Virus record (IMG/VR): IMGVR_UViG_3300029911_000017 | Span: 1 to 64,000 of that record | Reading direction: 5' to 3' (one strand) | DNA length: 64,000 nucleotides | Origin: a virus | Part shown: piece after piece, positions 1-6,853 of the stretch | Numbering within the stretch: the first letter of the stretch is position 1 | Layout: each line of letters starts with the position of its first letter | The notes under the pieces: model-generated | What the model saw: the letters and a program-made list of their open reading frames with translations, nothing else | Databases searched by the model: none | What the model was told of the DNA's origin: nothing | Position numbers and translations under genes: made by a program

Positions 1-2
1 TT

Positions 3-125
3 ACTAGAGCATTCCTTAGACAAGCTGGTGCGAGTCAGGCCATTTCACCATTTGAGGCAGCTGACTTAATTAAGGCGAATACAGGTTTATTTAAGCAACA
101 TCAACTACAAAGAGGACTAAACTGA
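3..125 (+). CDS. C-terminal fragment of a gene cut by the window edge
   Basis: An open frame enters from the left edge and stops at the TGA directly before the next ATG. About 40 residues are visible, beginning TRAFLRQAGASQ and ending KQHQLQRGLN. The segment looks helical and has no motif I recognise. The stop codon abuts the next start, so it is probably the upstream member of the same operon. Function unknown. Confidence 0.5.
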   Translation, partial: TRAFLRQAGASQAISPFEAADLIKANTGLFKQHQLQRGLN

Positions 126-365
126 ATGAAGTTAAAGTTCAATAAACTAAATATGCCATACAAAACCTTAAAATTAGTTCAGATGTTTAACACGGACGGA
201 CAAATATATGCATTCGGTAATGTAGTTAACATGGAAGTTACACGAGCTGGAGTAAAACTTACAGTATTGGAACGAAATGTAGGTAAAAAATTGAATACAA
301 GAAAACTAAAGCATTATAACTATCTTAGAAAGGATGGTTTTGACCGAATGTTAATTGGAATATAA
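126..365 (+). CDS. hypothetical small protein, 79 aa
   Basis: The frame starts immediately after the stop of the preceding gene, with a purine-rich AGAGGA about a dozen bases upstream. The protein is basic (many K/R) and probably a small beta-rich fold; no cysteines, signal peptide or membrane segment. I do not recognise a family. The tight junction with the upstream gene supports translation. Confidence 0.6.
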   Translation: MKLKFNKLNMPYKTLKLVQMFNTDGQIYAFGNVVNMEVTRAGVKLTVLERNVGKKLNTRKLKHYNYLRKDGFDRMLIGI

Positions 366-369
366 ACAT

Positions 370-486
370 ATGATTAAACCTAATATTTATAAACTGTTAA
401 TTTCTATAATTCAGCATCAAAGCTTTGCATGTACGCAAGCTGTTGAAGTGGATTATCATGAATATGCTGCTTATGAAAAACTCTAA
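370..486 (+). CDS. very small hypothetical ORF, 38 aa
   Basis: A 38-codon frame (MIKPNIYKLL...) fills the gap between the flanking genes and overlaps the start region of the next membrane protein. It contains one Cys and an acidic C-terminus (EVDYHEYAAYEKL). No family recognised. It is supported only by its fit into a gene-dense operon. Confidence 0.35.
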   Translation: MIKPNIYKLLISIIQHQSFACTQAVEVDYHEYAAYEKL

Positions 487-658
487 TTTTATAGGCTGGT
501 TGGTTGTTTTTATGGGCTTGTATTATTGTTTAACCGAAACAATTTTCCATGGTTCCAAAATATTTCCACAATCAGATGCAGAACTGATTGAAGATGGAAT
601 TAGTGGTGTTTTAGCCGCTATCGGATTTGTAATTCTCTCACTCCCTACTAAAAGATGA
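473..658 (+). CDS. small two-segment membrane protein
   Basis: Two hydrophobic stretches are visible (around NFIGWLVVFMGLYYC and GVLAAIGFVILSL) separated by an acidic loop, which suggests two membrane passes. Upstream in-frame starts exist at 425, 458 and 464. I prefer 473 because it leaves only a short overlap with the preceding small frame. The stop overlaps the next start (ATGA at 655), so it is translationally coupled to the C39-like peptidase gene. Function unknown. Confidence 0.5.
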   Translation: MKNSNFIGWLVVFMGLYYCLTETIFHGSKIFPQSDAELIEDGISGVLAAIGFVILSLPTKR

Positions 659-1137
659 AAAAGGAAACAATTTCTGGTCTATTAATGTGTTTTGGTTGGA
701 TGTGTGGATTTTTTGTAGCCTGGCTCATCTCAATTCACCAATTTAAACACATTCCTACACCTAGTTATCAAGAACAAACCCAACCTTTTTGTGGGCCTGC
801 TACTCTATCCATGTTTGCAGCAGAGGGACTTAACATGGATATTGAGGCTAGTACATGGAATCTGACTAATGAACCAATGACTGCTATAAAAGCAGCTTGG
901 TTTAAACAGACTGGACAGACTTTAAAATTCGTAGGTAAGATAAAATTTAATCAACCTTATGTTTGGGTTGGTTATTACAATACCAATCCACATGCTTGTC
1001 TAGTCTATTTTACTAGTACATATGTAGTATTAAAACACGGTCTTTACAATCCTTGGACCAGAACTAATTATATGGTTACCTGGCCTTATGAACAATTCTT
1101 TAGCAATACACTTGCAGTTTACACTACTACACTATGA
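655..1137 (+). CDS. membrane-anchored C39-like cysteine peptidase
   Basis: The 160-aa protein starts with one transmembrane segment (residues about 7-26) and then carries the papain-like signature QEQTQPFCGPATLSM (Cys near residue 46), typical of C39 / bacteriocin-processing peptidases. A likely catalytic His follows in NPHACLVYFT (about residue 118), then NPW, which resembles the Asp/Asn-containing end of C39 domains. The N-terminal anchor would place the domain outside the cytoplasmic membrane if N-in. C39 domains usually cleave double-glycine leaders or cross-links, but here the substrate is unknown. It overlaps by ATGA with the first cysteine-repeat gene, so a functional link is possible but inferred. 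Confidence 0.6.
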   Translation: MKKETISGLLMCFGWMCGFFVAWLISIHQFKHIPTPSYQEQTQPFCGPATLSMFAAEGLNMDIEASTWNLTNEPMTAIKAAWFKQTGQTLKFVGKIKFNQPYVWVGYYNTNPHACLVYFTSTYVVLKHGLYNPWTRTNYMVTWPYEQFFSNTLAVYTTTL

Positions 1138-1529
1138 AACTAACAAAAAGAGGTAATAGATGGTATGACAAAAACGATAATAGTTGGGATACGGAAGAAC
1201 TAGCTACTCTACACTCACCTACCCTAACTAATTGTAGATGTTGTAGTGATTGTAGTAGTTGTAGTTATTGTAGATGGTGTAGTAGTTGTAGTAGTTGTGC
1301 TTATTGTAGTAATTGTAGTAGTTGTATTGATTGTAGTTATTGTGGTCATTGTAGTGATTGTAATAATTGTAGTGGTTGTACATATTGTAGAGATCGTAAA
1401 GATTATCATCATAACGTCAATTCTATACAGGACCGAAATAAATATCCTTATTTCGTTTTAAAACTATTTCTTGTATTGCTTGGAGGAACCTTGATACTTA
1501 TGTTAGTAAACTATTTAACAAAACACTAA
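1134..1529 (+). CDS. (Cys-x-x)n repeat protein with C-terminal membrane anchor
   Basis: First member of the cysteine-repeat family. Residues 1-34 are the conserved head (KLTKR, NRWYD, NSW, SPTLTNC). Residues about 34-84 hold 19 cysteines, almost all spaced by two residues and encoded by TGT. Unlike the others it lacks the R-x-L-E-x-x-L tail and ends in a hydrophobic helix (about residues 106-127) followed by TKH, so it is probably a tail-anchored membrane protein. Its start overlaps the stop of the C39-like peptidase gene. The leader ACTACTACACT before the ATG is repeated in front of the copy at 26083, evidence of cassette duplication. Function unknown; metal binding or disulfide scaffolding are possible. 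Confidence 0.8.
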   Translation: MKLTKRGNRWYDKNDNSWDTEELATLHSPTLTNCRCCSDCSSCSYCRWCSSCSSCAYCSNCSSCIDCSYCGHCSDCNNCSGCTYCRDRKDYHHNVNSIQDRNKYPYFVLKLFLVLLGGTLILMLVNYLTKH

Positions 1530-1533
1530 AACT

Positions 1534-1671
1534 ATGCTTGACTACAAGAAAAAAGCGATCAAATACCTAATTTTAGGTTGGGTGATTACAGTAACAATCT
1601 ATTTAACTATACTGTGCGGGGTTATTTACTTTATTTTCTGGTGCCTTAAACATTTTGGAGTAATACACTAA
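1534..1671 (+). CDS. small single-pass membrane protein, 45 aa
   Basis: A short frame (MLDYKKKAIKY...) with a basic N-terminus and a long hydrophobic stretch (ILGWVITVTIYLTILCGVI). It lies 4 nt after the cysteine-repeat gene and 4 nt before the zinc-finger gene. A holin-like or accessory role cannot be judged from sequence. Confidence 0.5.
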   Translation: MLDYKKKAIKYLILGWVITVTIYLTILCGVIYFIFWCLKHFGVIH

Positions 1672-1675
1672 AATC

Positions 1676-1843
1676 ATGAAACACACAAAACTAGTCGAAG
1701 TACCAACCACCTGCCTTAATTGTGGTGGGAGAGGGATTGTTGGCAAGCATCACGTAACCAACAAAAGAAACAAGCAAAAATGTCCAGTCTGTAAAGGAAC
1801 TGGTGAAACAAAAAGAAACGAAGAACGGGAAGTATATTCCTGA
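1676..1843 (+). CDS. DnaJ-type zinc-finger miniprotein, 55 aa
   Basis: The protein contains two CxxCxGxG-like motifs, CLNCGGRG (about residues 13-20) and CPVCKGTG (about 36-43), separated by a basic linker. This is the half-unit of the DnaJ central zinc-binding domain, and such miniproteins are common in phages. Four cysteines would bind one zinc ion. No J domain is present. Its role, whether nucleic-acid or protein binding, is not established. Confidence 0.65.
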   Translation: MKHTKLVEVPTTCLNCGGRGIVGKHHVTNKRNKQKCPVCKGTGETKRNEEREVYS

Positions 1844-1891
1844 ACTAACACTAAGCTAAAACTCAAACTAAACATTAAACTCAAACTAATT

Positions 1892-2635
1892 ATGGCTAAA
1901 CTACATGAAATCCTGGCAGTAAAGTCAGGTGTCGTTGGTAAGCTCACAAAGCTAATCAGTGACTTGACTGAACTCTTCACTAAGAAGCACCTTCACTTTG
2001 TTGAAGAACATGTTATATTCAAACCTTTGGGCGAAAATCAACAGGATGTGGTGGAGAAGAACGTGAAGCGGCAAACTACAGTACGGAAAGAACTGAGCTG
2101 GATCGGCAATGATTTTGCTAATGTTCTGGATGTCTGTAATCGAATCAATTCCACAAATTGTCTGGCTAAGGCAGATGTAATTGTGGATGGTACAGTTCTA
2201 CTCAAGGACATTCCGGCTACTGGTCTGCTGGAACTTGAAAAGCATATTCAGACCTTCAAAAGTCTGCTCGAAAAGATCCCAACTCTTGATCCAGTCAAAA
2301 ACTTCAAGCCTGACCATGATCAAGGTGAAGATGTTTATAAAGCTGAACCTCGGGTCACTTCCAGGACTACCAAGGAGTTCTATCCTTTCGTACTGGTTCC
2401 TGCCACAGCTCAACATCCGGCCCAGGCTACGAAAGAAGTAAGGGATGTGATAATAGGTTATAAGCATGAAACGGAGTGGTCTGGCATGCTCACACCAGCT
2501 GAAAAAAGTGATCTTTTGTCTCGTTGTGAGGACTTGGTGGCCGCTATCAAGTCAGCACAAGCACGCGCCAACAATATTGATGTTGTGGGCGAGAAAATCG
2601 GCCAGGACATAGTCAAATACATCCTTGGTAAGTGA
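1892..2635 (+). CDS. conserved hypothetical protein, 247 aa
   Basis: A soluble helical protein beginning MAKLHEILAVKSG, with a central acidic/aromatic part containing LSWI and a later segment TKEFYPFVLVPATAQHPAQ. The pattern resembles a conserved hypothetical family found in bacteria and phages, but I cannot name it with certainty. Base composition and codon use are more GC-rich than the neighbouring small genes, suggesting higher expression or a different origin. It is preceded by an A-rich repetitive leader (copies of AAACTCAAACTAA) and followed by a strong hairpin. Function unknown. Confidence 0.6.
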   Translation: MAKLHEILAVKSGVVGKLTKLISDLTELFTKKHLHFVEEHVIFKPLGENQQDVVEKNVKRQTTVRKELSWIGNDFANVLDVCNRINSTNCLAKADVIVDGTVLLKDIPATGLLELEKHIQTFKSLLEKIPTLDPVKNFKPDHDQGEDVYKAEPRVTSRTTKEFYPFVLVPATAQHPAQATKEVRDVIIGYKHETEWSGMLTPAEKSDLLSRCEDLVAAIKSAQARANNIDVVGEKIGQDIVKYILGK

Positions 2636-2652
2636 TCAAACAATTTGGGTGA

Positions 2653-2680
2653 GCAGAGACATAGATATACTATGCTCTGC
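2653..2680 (+). terminator. hairpin after the 1892 gene, terminator-like
   Basis: GCAGAG and CTCTGC pair, extended by CATAG/CTATG with one bulged A and an ATATA loop. It lies 17 nt after the stop codon. There is no T-run, so it may be an RNA end-stabilising or processing hairpin rather than an intrinsic terminator. Confidence 0.45.
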
Positions 2681-2766
2681 AACTCAAGCTCAAGTTAAAG
2701 TTAAAGATAAGGTTGAAGCTCAAGTTTTCACCCTAAGTTCAAAATTAGTTTAGGTAGTTAATTACA

Positions 2767-2870
2767 ATAACAGATGTACTAAAGTAAAGACCTCGGTTCA
2801 AATCCGAGCTGGGCAGCCATTTTATTCCACTTCACAGAATTGCCCGGTAGCTTAGCGGTAGAGCGTTATG
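2767..2870 (+). tRNA. tRNA-like locus with 3' half upstream of 5' half (possible permuted tRNA)
   Basis: At 2792-2808 there is a perfect T arm (CTCGG, TTCAAAT, CCGAG), followed by CTGGGCA, G and an encoded CCA ending at 2819. No matching 5' half lies upstream. After a 21-nt linker, 2841 starts TGCCCGG-TA-GCTT-AGCGGTA-GAGC, a classic acceptor/D-arm 5' half. TGCCCGG pairs with CTGGGCA over all seven positions (one G-U). No 3' half follows it before the next gene. The halves are therefore in circularly permuted order. GTTAT (2865-2869) could pair with ATAAC (2767-2771) as the anticodon stem, and ATTAA/TTAAT could extend it, but no anticodon can be assigned. The alternative is two unrelated tRNA remnants. 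Confidence 0.5.
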
Positions 2871-2944
2871 ATTAAGTTAAACATTTGTTGCATTGTGATT
2901 AATAAGTTGATTAGCCTAGACGTTATATCTGAAATATAATTATG

Positions 2945-2976
2945 GGGAGTGGATACCGTGCTAAGGGTCCACTCCC
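2945..2976 (+). terminator. strong hairpin before the 3009 gene
   Basis: GGGAGTGGA and TCCACTCCC form a perfect 9-bp stem with a 14-nt loop, followed by TCCTTTG. It could end transcription of the tRNA-like locus or protect an RNA end. Confidence 0.5.
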
Positions 2977-3008
2977 TCCTTTGAACAACAGCCAAAACAA
3001 AACAAATA

Positions 3009-3800
3009 ATGAACACATTAACACCAGAACAACGTAAAGAAAGAATTCAAGCAATTGTAAAAATTGGAGGACTTTGCTTAACCGCATTGATAGTTGCTCC
3101 ATTTATATTCACCATTATCCAAGGATTGGTGGGTATGATAGTTGCTTTCGGTATCAGTTACTCCACCCTCTACTTCTGGCCTTATATCGGCATGAAATTT
3201 GCTAATTGGAGGTTGAAGGCTATTAGGGCTGAAGCTAATAAAAACCCAGTAGAAACTCTATTAGTGGAACAGCAGCGTAAGCAGAAATTGTGGGATGCTG
3301 CTAAAGTTGCAGTAGAGAATATTGGTGCCCAGTGCAAGAATTTTGACAGTAAATTGGATGGTTTTATTAAAGACTATCCTGATAGAGCAGCAGCTTATCG
3401 GGATGAGAGTGTGAAACTCCATCAAATCTATAAAGCCAGGACCCAGAAATTAATGGCGGCTAAGGATGAATTGCAGAAGTTTGGCAAGACTATTGAAAGA
3501 GTCGATGCTGAATGGCAATTAGCTCAAGCTGCTAGAGAAGCTAATGAGGCAGCTGGATTCAATGATAATGATATTTTTGCCAAGATAAAGACTACTACAG
3601 CTCTGGATAGCGTGCAGACTAGTCTTAATCAGGCATTCAGTAGTTTGGAGATCAGTCTAGCTGAGGAAGAGGCGGATAAACAGAAAGCTATTGTTAGCTC
3701 AACCCCTAAAGCCTTAAAAGATGCTGAGATTTGGGATGCGGAAGTTACTTCAACTAGTAACAATGACATCGTGAGAATACCTAAACAAAAAATCACATGA
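3009..3800 (+). CDS. membrane-anchored coiled-coil protein, 263 aa
   Basis: Residues about 16-60 contain one or two hydrophobic segments (GGLCLTALIVAPFIFTIIQ and VGMIVAFGISYSTLYFW). The rest is a long, highly charged alpha-helical/coiled-coil region rich in A, E, K and Q, broadly like PspA-type or phage membrane-associated helical proteins. The tail IVRIPKQKIT is basic. The stop overlaps the next ATG (ATGA at 3797). It probably acts at the inner membrane; the precise role is unknown. Confidence 0.55.
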   Translation: MNTLTPEQRKERIQAIVKIGGLCLTALIVAPFIFTIIQGLVGMIVAFGISYSTLYFWPYIGMKFANWRLKAIRAEANKNPVETLLVEQQRKQKLWDAAKVAVENIGAQCKNFDSKLDGFIKDYPDRAAAYRDESVKLHQIYKARTQKLMAAKDELQKFGKTIERVDAEWQLAQAAREANEAAGFNDNDIFAKIKTTTALDSVQTSLNQAFSSLEISLAEEEADKQKAIVSSTPKALKDAEIWDAEVTSTSNNDIVRIPKQKIT

Positions 3801-3931
3801 AACACTATAAACTGATGGGGTCAATTGTTATCATAGTCATCTTGATTTTGGTAGCTTTGGCCTTAAACCGTGCTCAACAACAACAAGATAGTCAAGCTGT
3901 TATGCCTGACCAAAACCAACAACAAAACTAA
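3797..3931 (+). CDS. small membrane protein with Gln-rich tail, 44 aa
   Basis: A 44-codon frame whose ATG overlaps the upstream stop. A single hydrophobic helix (SIVIIVILILVALAL) is followed by a polar Gln-rich tail (RAQQQQDSQ...NQQQN). It resembles small phage membrane or spanin-like peptides in shape only, and no lipobox is visible. It is likely co-translated with the coiled-coil membrane protein. Confidence 0.5.
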   Translation: MKHYKLMGSIVIIVILILVALALNRAQQQQDSQAVMPDQNQQQN

Positions 3932-3934
3932 TAC

Positions 3935-5011
3935 ATGAACACACATCTTTGGAAAATCAACAGCTTACTCCTATCACTTCTTTTTGTGCTCGGAGTATCG
4001 GCTCAAACACCTCCCTCACCCTTATTCATTAAAGGGACAATGGACATTAAATTCAATACCTTCAATTCACCCAACATACCTGGTGTGAGGGATGTGTATA
4101 ATCTGAATTTCAACGTAGCCAATAGTGTCTTATTTCACGGTACTATTCAAGACACTCCACAAATCATTAGTGGTTGGGTGAGCAAGGCTGTGACTCAACA
4201 TCGAGCATTGGCTTATAACGTTGATTGTGATGTAGTTAACCCACATAATCCTGCTCAAACCAAGAATATTGGATCATTACATGGTATTGTACCTATTAAT
4301 GATAATGGGGTATATAACTATGATTCAGGTAGTCTAGTATTTGATATTCTACCAATGGGACAAGCTGGAGGATTTACTAGCTACTTTAAAGGAACTGCTG
4401 CTGGCAAGATACCTAATAAACCGGATAATTGGGCTGATAGTCTAAGCCTGATTAACATTACCAGATGTATTAATGGTAAGACAACTACAGTACAACTAAA
4501 GAAGTATGATAAGATGTCGTTTAATCAAGTCATAATTGGTCAAGGCCCGTTAGGTTATTATGATTCCGTTACTGTCAATGGTGAGCTGTTATATGATTAT
4601 GATAAGAAATGTTGGTTTCTTAATAATCTGACTGCTCAATACAATGATATAAGTGGTGTGAAAATTGATCGAATTGCTGGTATTTTTAGGTGGGTTCCTG
4701 ATCCTAATCGAGAATCAAATGGTTTGGGTGAATATGACTTCGATATCAGAGTTAATGAACCTCTACCTAATCCTGATGCAGCTTTTAGTGTATCAACATC
4801 TGATGAATCCTCTTTCTTTGATACTGATACCAAGATTGCAGGATTGACCGGTACGATAAAATATAAAGATACGTTGCCATTAGTAGATGATGCAACGTCA
4901 CATTCAGCAGTTACAATTGATCTGACAGGTAACAATATTAGTAAGCAGCAATTGATGGTGCTTTTTAAGGTCATTATTCTACAATCCATCATCCCAGTAA
5001 ATTCAAACTAA
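3935..5011 (+). CDS. exported protein of unknown function, 358 aa
   Basis: A Sec signal peptide is clear (residues about 1-24: a basic start, LLLSLLFVLGV core, cleavage after SAQ). The mature part is rich in beta-prone residues and has no membrane helix, so it should be periplasmic or surface-exposed in a diderm host. It has no motif that I recognise; length and composition suggest a beta-sandwich or barrel-like fold. It is followed 15 nt later by a second exported, barrel-like protein, which suggests a moron-type pair modifying the host envelope. Confidence 0.55.
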   Translation: MNTHLWKINSLLLSLLFVLGVSAQTPPSPLFIKGTMDIKFNTFNSPNIPGVRDVYNLNFNVANSVLFHGTIQDTPQIISGWVSKAVTQHRALAYNVDCDVVNPHNPAQTKNIGSLHGIVPINDNGVYNYDSGSLVFDILPMGQAGGFTSYFKGTAAGKIPNKPDNWADSLSLINITRCINGKTTTVQLKKYDKMSFNQVIIGQGPLGYYDSVTVNGELLYDYDKKCWFLNNLTAQYNDISGVKIDRIAGIFRWVPDPNRESNGLGEYDFDIRVNEPLPNPDAAFSVSTSDESSFFDTDTKIAGLTGTIKYKDTLPLVDDATSHSAVTIDLTGNNISKQQLMVLFKVIILQSIIPVNSN

Positions 5012-5026
5012 AACAAAACAAAAGCA

Positions 5027-5596
5027 ATGATAAAAACTACAATCTTGCTGGCAATTACTATATTGTCAGCAATTACAACATTGGCCGAAACCAATACTAA
5101 CCACACACCAATTATACTCAGTCCGCCTACATTGAGTGAAACTAATGTAGGTAGTGTTGACTATAATAAGATCGACATTACATTTGGTGGTGCCGGTACT
5201 TCATATAACAACCACAATACAGTAGGATTTGATACCTCCTTCTCTATTGATCCGTTCAAACAGGTTCCGAGTATCTGGGTTGGTGCTAGTCAGAGCATTT
5301 ACTGGCAGCCTTTGTTTGGTGGGGCTACAGATATTGATGCAGATTGGAACCAGCAGATTTGGAGGAACCTATACTTTAACGGAGGTTGGAGTATAGGTAA
5401 CGTTTATGGTGCTGGTGTTTCTGATTTGTGGAGAACCGGGCCTGAAATCTTGCTGCAATGGTATTTTAACGATCATACCTATTCTTATGCCGGCGCTAAT
5501 TATGACTTGTTTACTCAAGAATCAGGTAAGAGTTGGCGTACTAGTGGGAGTGATAATGGAGTTCGTTGGCAGGCAGGGATCGGTCTTGAATTCTAA
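5027..5596 (+). CDS. outer-membrane beta-barrel-like exported protein
   Basis: The 189-aa product has a signal peptide (ILLAITILSAITTLAE) and a mature chain of alternating aromatic/small residues ending in VRWQAGIGLEF. A terminal Phe after an amphipathic strand is the usual barrel-assembly (BAM) signal. This implies insertion in the outer membrane of a diderm host. It resembles in style the exported protein at 25420, which also ends in an aromatic strand (FVSWKYNF). A superinfection-exclusion or receptor-masking role is an inference. Confidence 0.55.
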   Translation: MIKTTILLAITILSAITTLAETNTNHTPIILSPPTLSETNVGSVDYNKIDITFGGAGTSYNNHNTVGFDTSFSIDPFKQVPSIWVGASQSIYWQPLFGGATDIDADWNQQIWRNLYFNGGWSIGNVYGAGVSDLWRTGPEILLQWYFNDHTYSYAGANYDLFTQESGKSWRTSGSDNGVRWQAGIGLEF

Positions 5597-5605
5597 TAAA
5601 CCAAT

Positions 5606-6109
5606 ATGCATACTTTATTCACATTGTTCGCAGTTGGCACCTTAGCTTTCTGGTTGCTACTCATAATTGCCAATCTGATATTGGCAGCCGCTATTGATCA
5701 CAATAAACCAGTATTTGGAAGTATAGTTCTGGCTAGTTTGATTTTTATGTGTTGGGAACCTATTCATCATCATTTAACTTTGGGTTCAGTCATTCTTTAT
5801 TCTTTCTGTTATTTAGTGATAGGAATGCTTTGGTCCATTTTTCGGTGGTTCAAGTTTTCTGCAAAAATAATAGAAAAATTTAAAACAGCATACGGCAATG
5901 AATTAAGTGAAGTTCAATTAATGAGTTTAAAAAGTGAGCTATCCTTGTCTTATTGGAAGTCTAAGATTATAACTTGGATTGCTTATTGGCCTTGGAGTGT
6001 GTTTTGGAATTTGTTCGGTGATATATTTGAAGCAATTTACAACAACCTCAGTAAGGTCTATTCTAGTGTTTCTCAGTATCAATTACGTAAGTTTAAGTCT
6101 AAGGAATAG
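5606..6109 (+). CDS. phage membrane protein with 'YWPWS' motif
   Basis: Three hydrophobic segments lie in the first 85 residues, then a charged helix, then WIAYWPWSVFWNLFGD. In my recollection this 'W-x-x-Y-W-P-x-S' motif recurs near the C-terminus of membrane proteins in large tailed phages. Its function is unassigned. The stop is only four bases before the irregular tRNA-like locus at 6114. Confidence 0.6.
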   Translation: MHTLFTLFAVGTLAFWLLLIIANLILAAAIDHNKPVFGSIVLASLIFMCWEPIHHHLTLGSVILYSFCYLVIGMLWSIFRWFKFSAKIIEKFKTAYGNELSEVQLMSLKSELSLSYWKSKIITWIAYWPWSVFWNLFGDIFEAIYNNLSKVYSSVSQYQLRKFKSKE

Positions 6110-6113
6110 TTTT

Positions 6114-6247
6114 GCAGGTAGTGGTGGAATTGGCAGACGCAACGGATAGTAGGCTTACCTGACTTCAATCAGTAGCCGGTCTCCGTCGACGAACGTAGCA
6201 TTGAAGATATTAGATTCGTCTTGTAGGTTCGAATCCTACCTCCTGCA
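6114..6247 (+). tRNA. tRNA-Leu-like gene with oversized anticodon and variable arms
   Basis: The D region TGGTGGAATTGGCAGACGC is typical of class II tRNA-Leu. The T arm is intact (GTAGG, TTCGAAT, CCTAC) and GCAGG-U-AG pairs with CTCCTGC if one U is bulged. The anticodon stem ACGGA/TCCGT encloses 35 nt instead of 7, and these fold as GGCT/AGCC plus CTGA/TCAG with a CTTCAA tip. The variable arm GACGAA/TTCGTC has a loop of about 21 nt. Total length is 134 nt. A small intron, a degenerate tRNA or a tRNA-like RNA with another job are all possible. The anticodon cannot be assigned. Confidence 0.55.
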
Positions 6248-6276
6248 CTAAATAATAAAGCCCCCTTAGTCGAAAA

Positions 6277-6294
6277 CCTGATTCAATTATCAGG
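6277..6294 (+). other. small hairpin in the tRNA-tmRNA spacer
   Basis: CCTGAT pairs with ATCAGG around a TCAATT loop. It sits in the 157-nt AT-rich spacer between the tRNA-like gene and the tmRNA. I see no coding frame in this spacer. The hairpin could be a processing or pausing signal. Confidence 0.35.
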
Positions 6295-6404
6295 AGAATA
6301 ACAAAAATAAAGGATAAGTTCTTTAATAGAATCAAATCCTTCTTTAACTAAATTATACTAGCATATTATAATTTAGTAGTGTAACATTTTCTTATATGCT
6401 TTAT

Positions 6405-6816
6405 GGGCGTGTAACATAATCGACTTATTTTAGAAAGATATGACAGCAAGCGGTAGAAGCATTCTCGGCTACCTAAAAATGAATGCAAACGTTAAATGCT
6501 AACAAAATGAGCATTCTTGATGAAGCGATGGCGATTTCTGCGCAAGCGGATGAGTTCGTTCCCTCCGTCAATGAAGTGTTGGTTTAACCAATACCGGTTC
6601 CTGGTCTGAAACTTATGGGACTAACGAACCGTAATCTATAAGTGAGTTGTGATAGTTTAGTCTATGTACTATTACAATCTAATTAACAAGGACAAAATAC
6701 TGGAATAGCTAAGGTTGAGTCAGTTCCTTATTCTAGTATTAAAATTCTGGCTAAGCTTGTAGAAATCATATTGTTTTGAAGTAAACACGTTGGTGAGAAT
6801 CCAACCACGTCCACCA
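6405..6816 (+). ncRNA. ssrA: tmRNA
   Basis: The 412-nt gene has the tmRNA hallmarks. The 5' GGGCGTG pairs with 3' CACGTCC, including a G3-U70 wobble (the alanyl-tRNA synthetase identity element), and ends in encoded ACCA. ATCGAC in the D region and CTAAGCTTGTAG near the 3' end match conserved tmRNA sequence. Helix 2 pairing is visible (ATATGA with TCATAT). Pseudoknot 1 is GGTAG/CTACC (6452-6473) plus GCATTC/GAATGC (6459-6486). Eleven nt after it, the spacing seen in E. coli, a GCT resume codon (6498) opens a 29-codon frame to TAA at 6585. The tag starts ANKMSILDEA and ends NEVLV. The T loop TGAGAAT is non-canonical. It would rescue stalled ribosomes during infection. Confidence 0.88.
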
Positions 6817-6821
6817 CTTTC

Positions 6822-6846
6822 CCTGTCAATTTCATTATTTGACAGG
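6822..6846 (+). terminator. hairpin downstream of tmRNA
   Basis: CCTGTCAA and TTGACAGG form a perfect 8-bp stem with a 9-nt AT-rich loop, starting 6 nt after the CCA of the tmRNA. No T-run follows (CCTTAAT), so it may terminate inefficiently or guide 3' processing. Confidence 0.6.
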
Positions 6847-6853
6847 CCTTAAT

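Noticed and set aside
1224-1461. Open frames on both strands through the cysteine arrays (Ile/Thr- and Val/Ile-only products)
   Set aside because: They are by-products of the 9-nt TGT-AGT-type periodicity, which removes stops from other frames. Low-complexity composition and lack of conserved ends speak against translation.
1750-1980. Minus-strand frame opposite the zinc-finger miniprotein and the 1892 gene
   Set aside because: It is antisense to two better supported genes with conserved cysteine motifs and operon spacing.
2650-2990. Group I intron inside a normal tRNA
   Set aside because: The tRNA halves are in the wrong order for an intron, and I could not find convincing P4/P7 core sequences on either side.
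6481-6502. tmRNA tag reading from GCA AAC GTT AAA TGC (5 residues)
   Set aside because: That GCA overlaps the 3' strand of pseudoknot 1 and would give an extremely short tag. The GCT at 6498 has the expected 11-nt distance. Kept only as an alternative.
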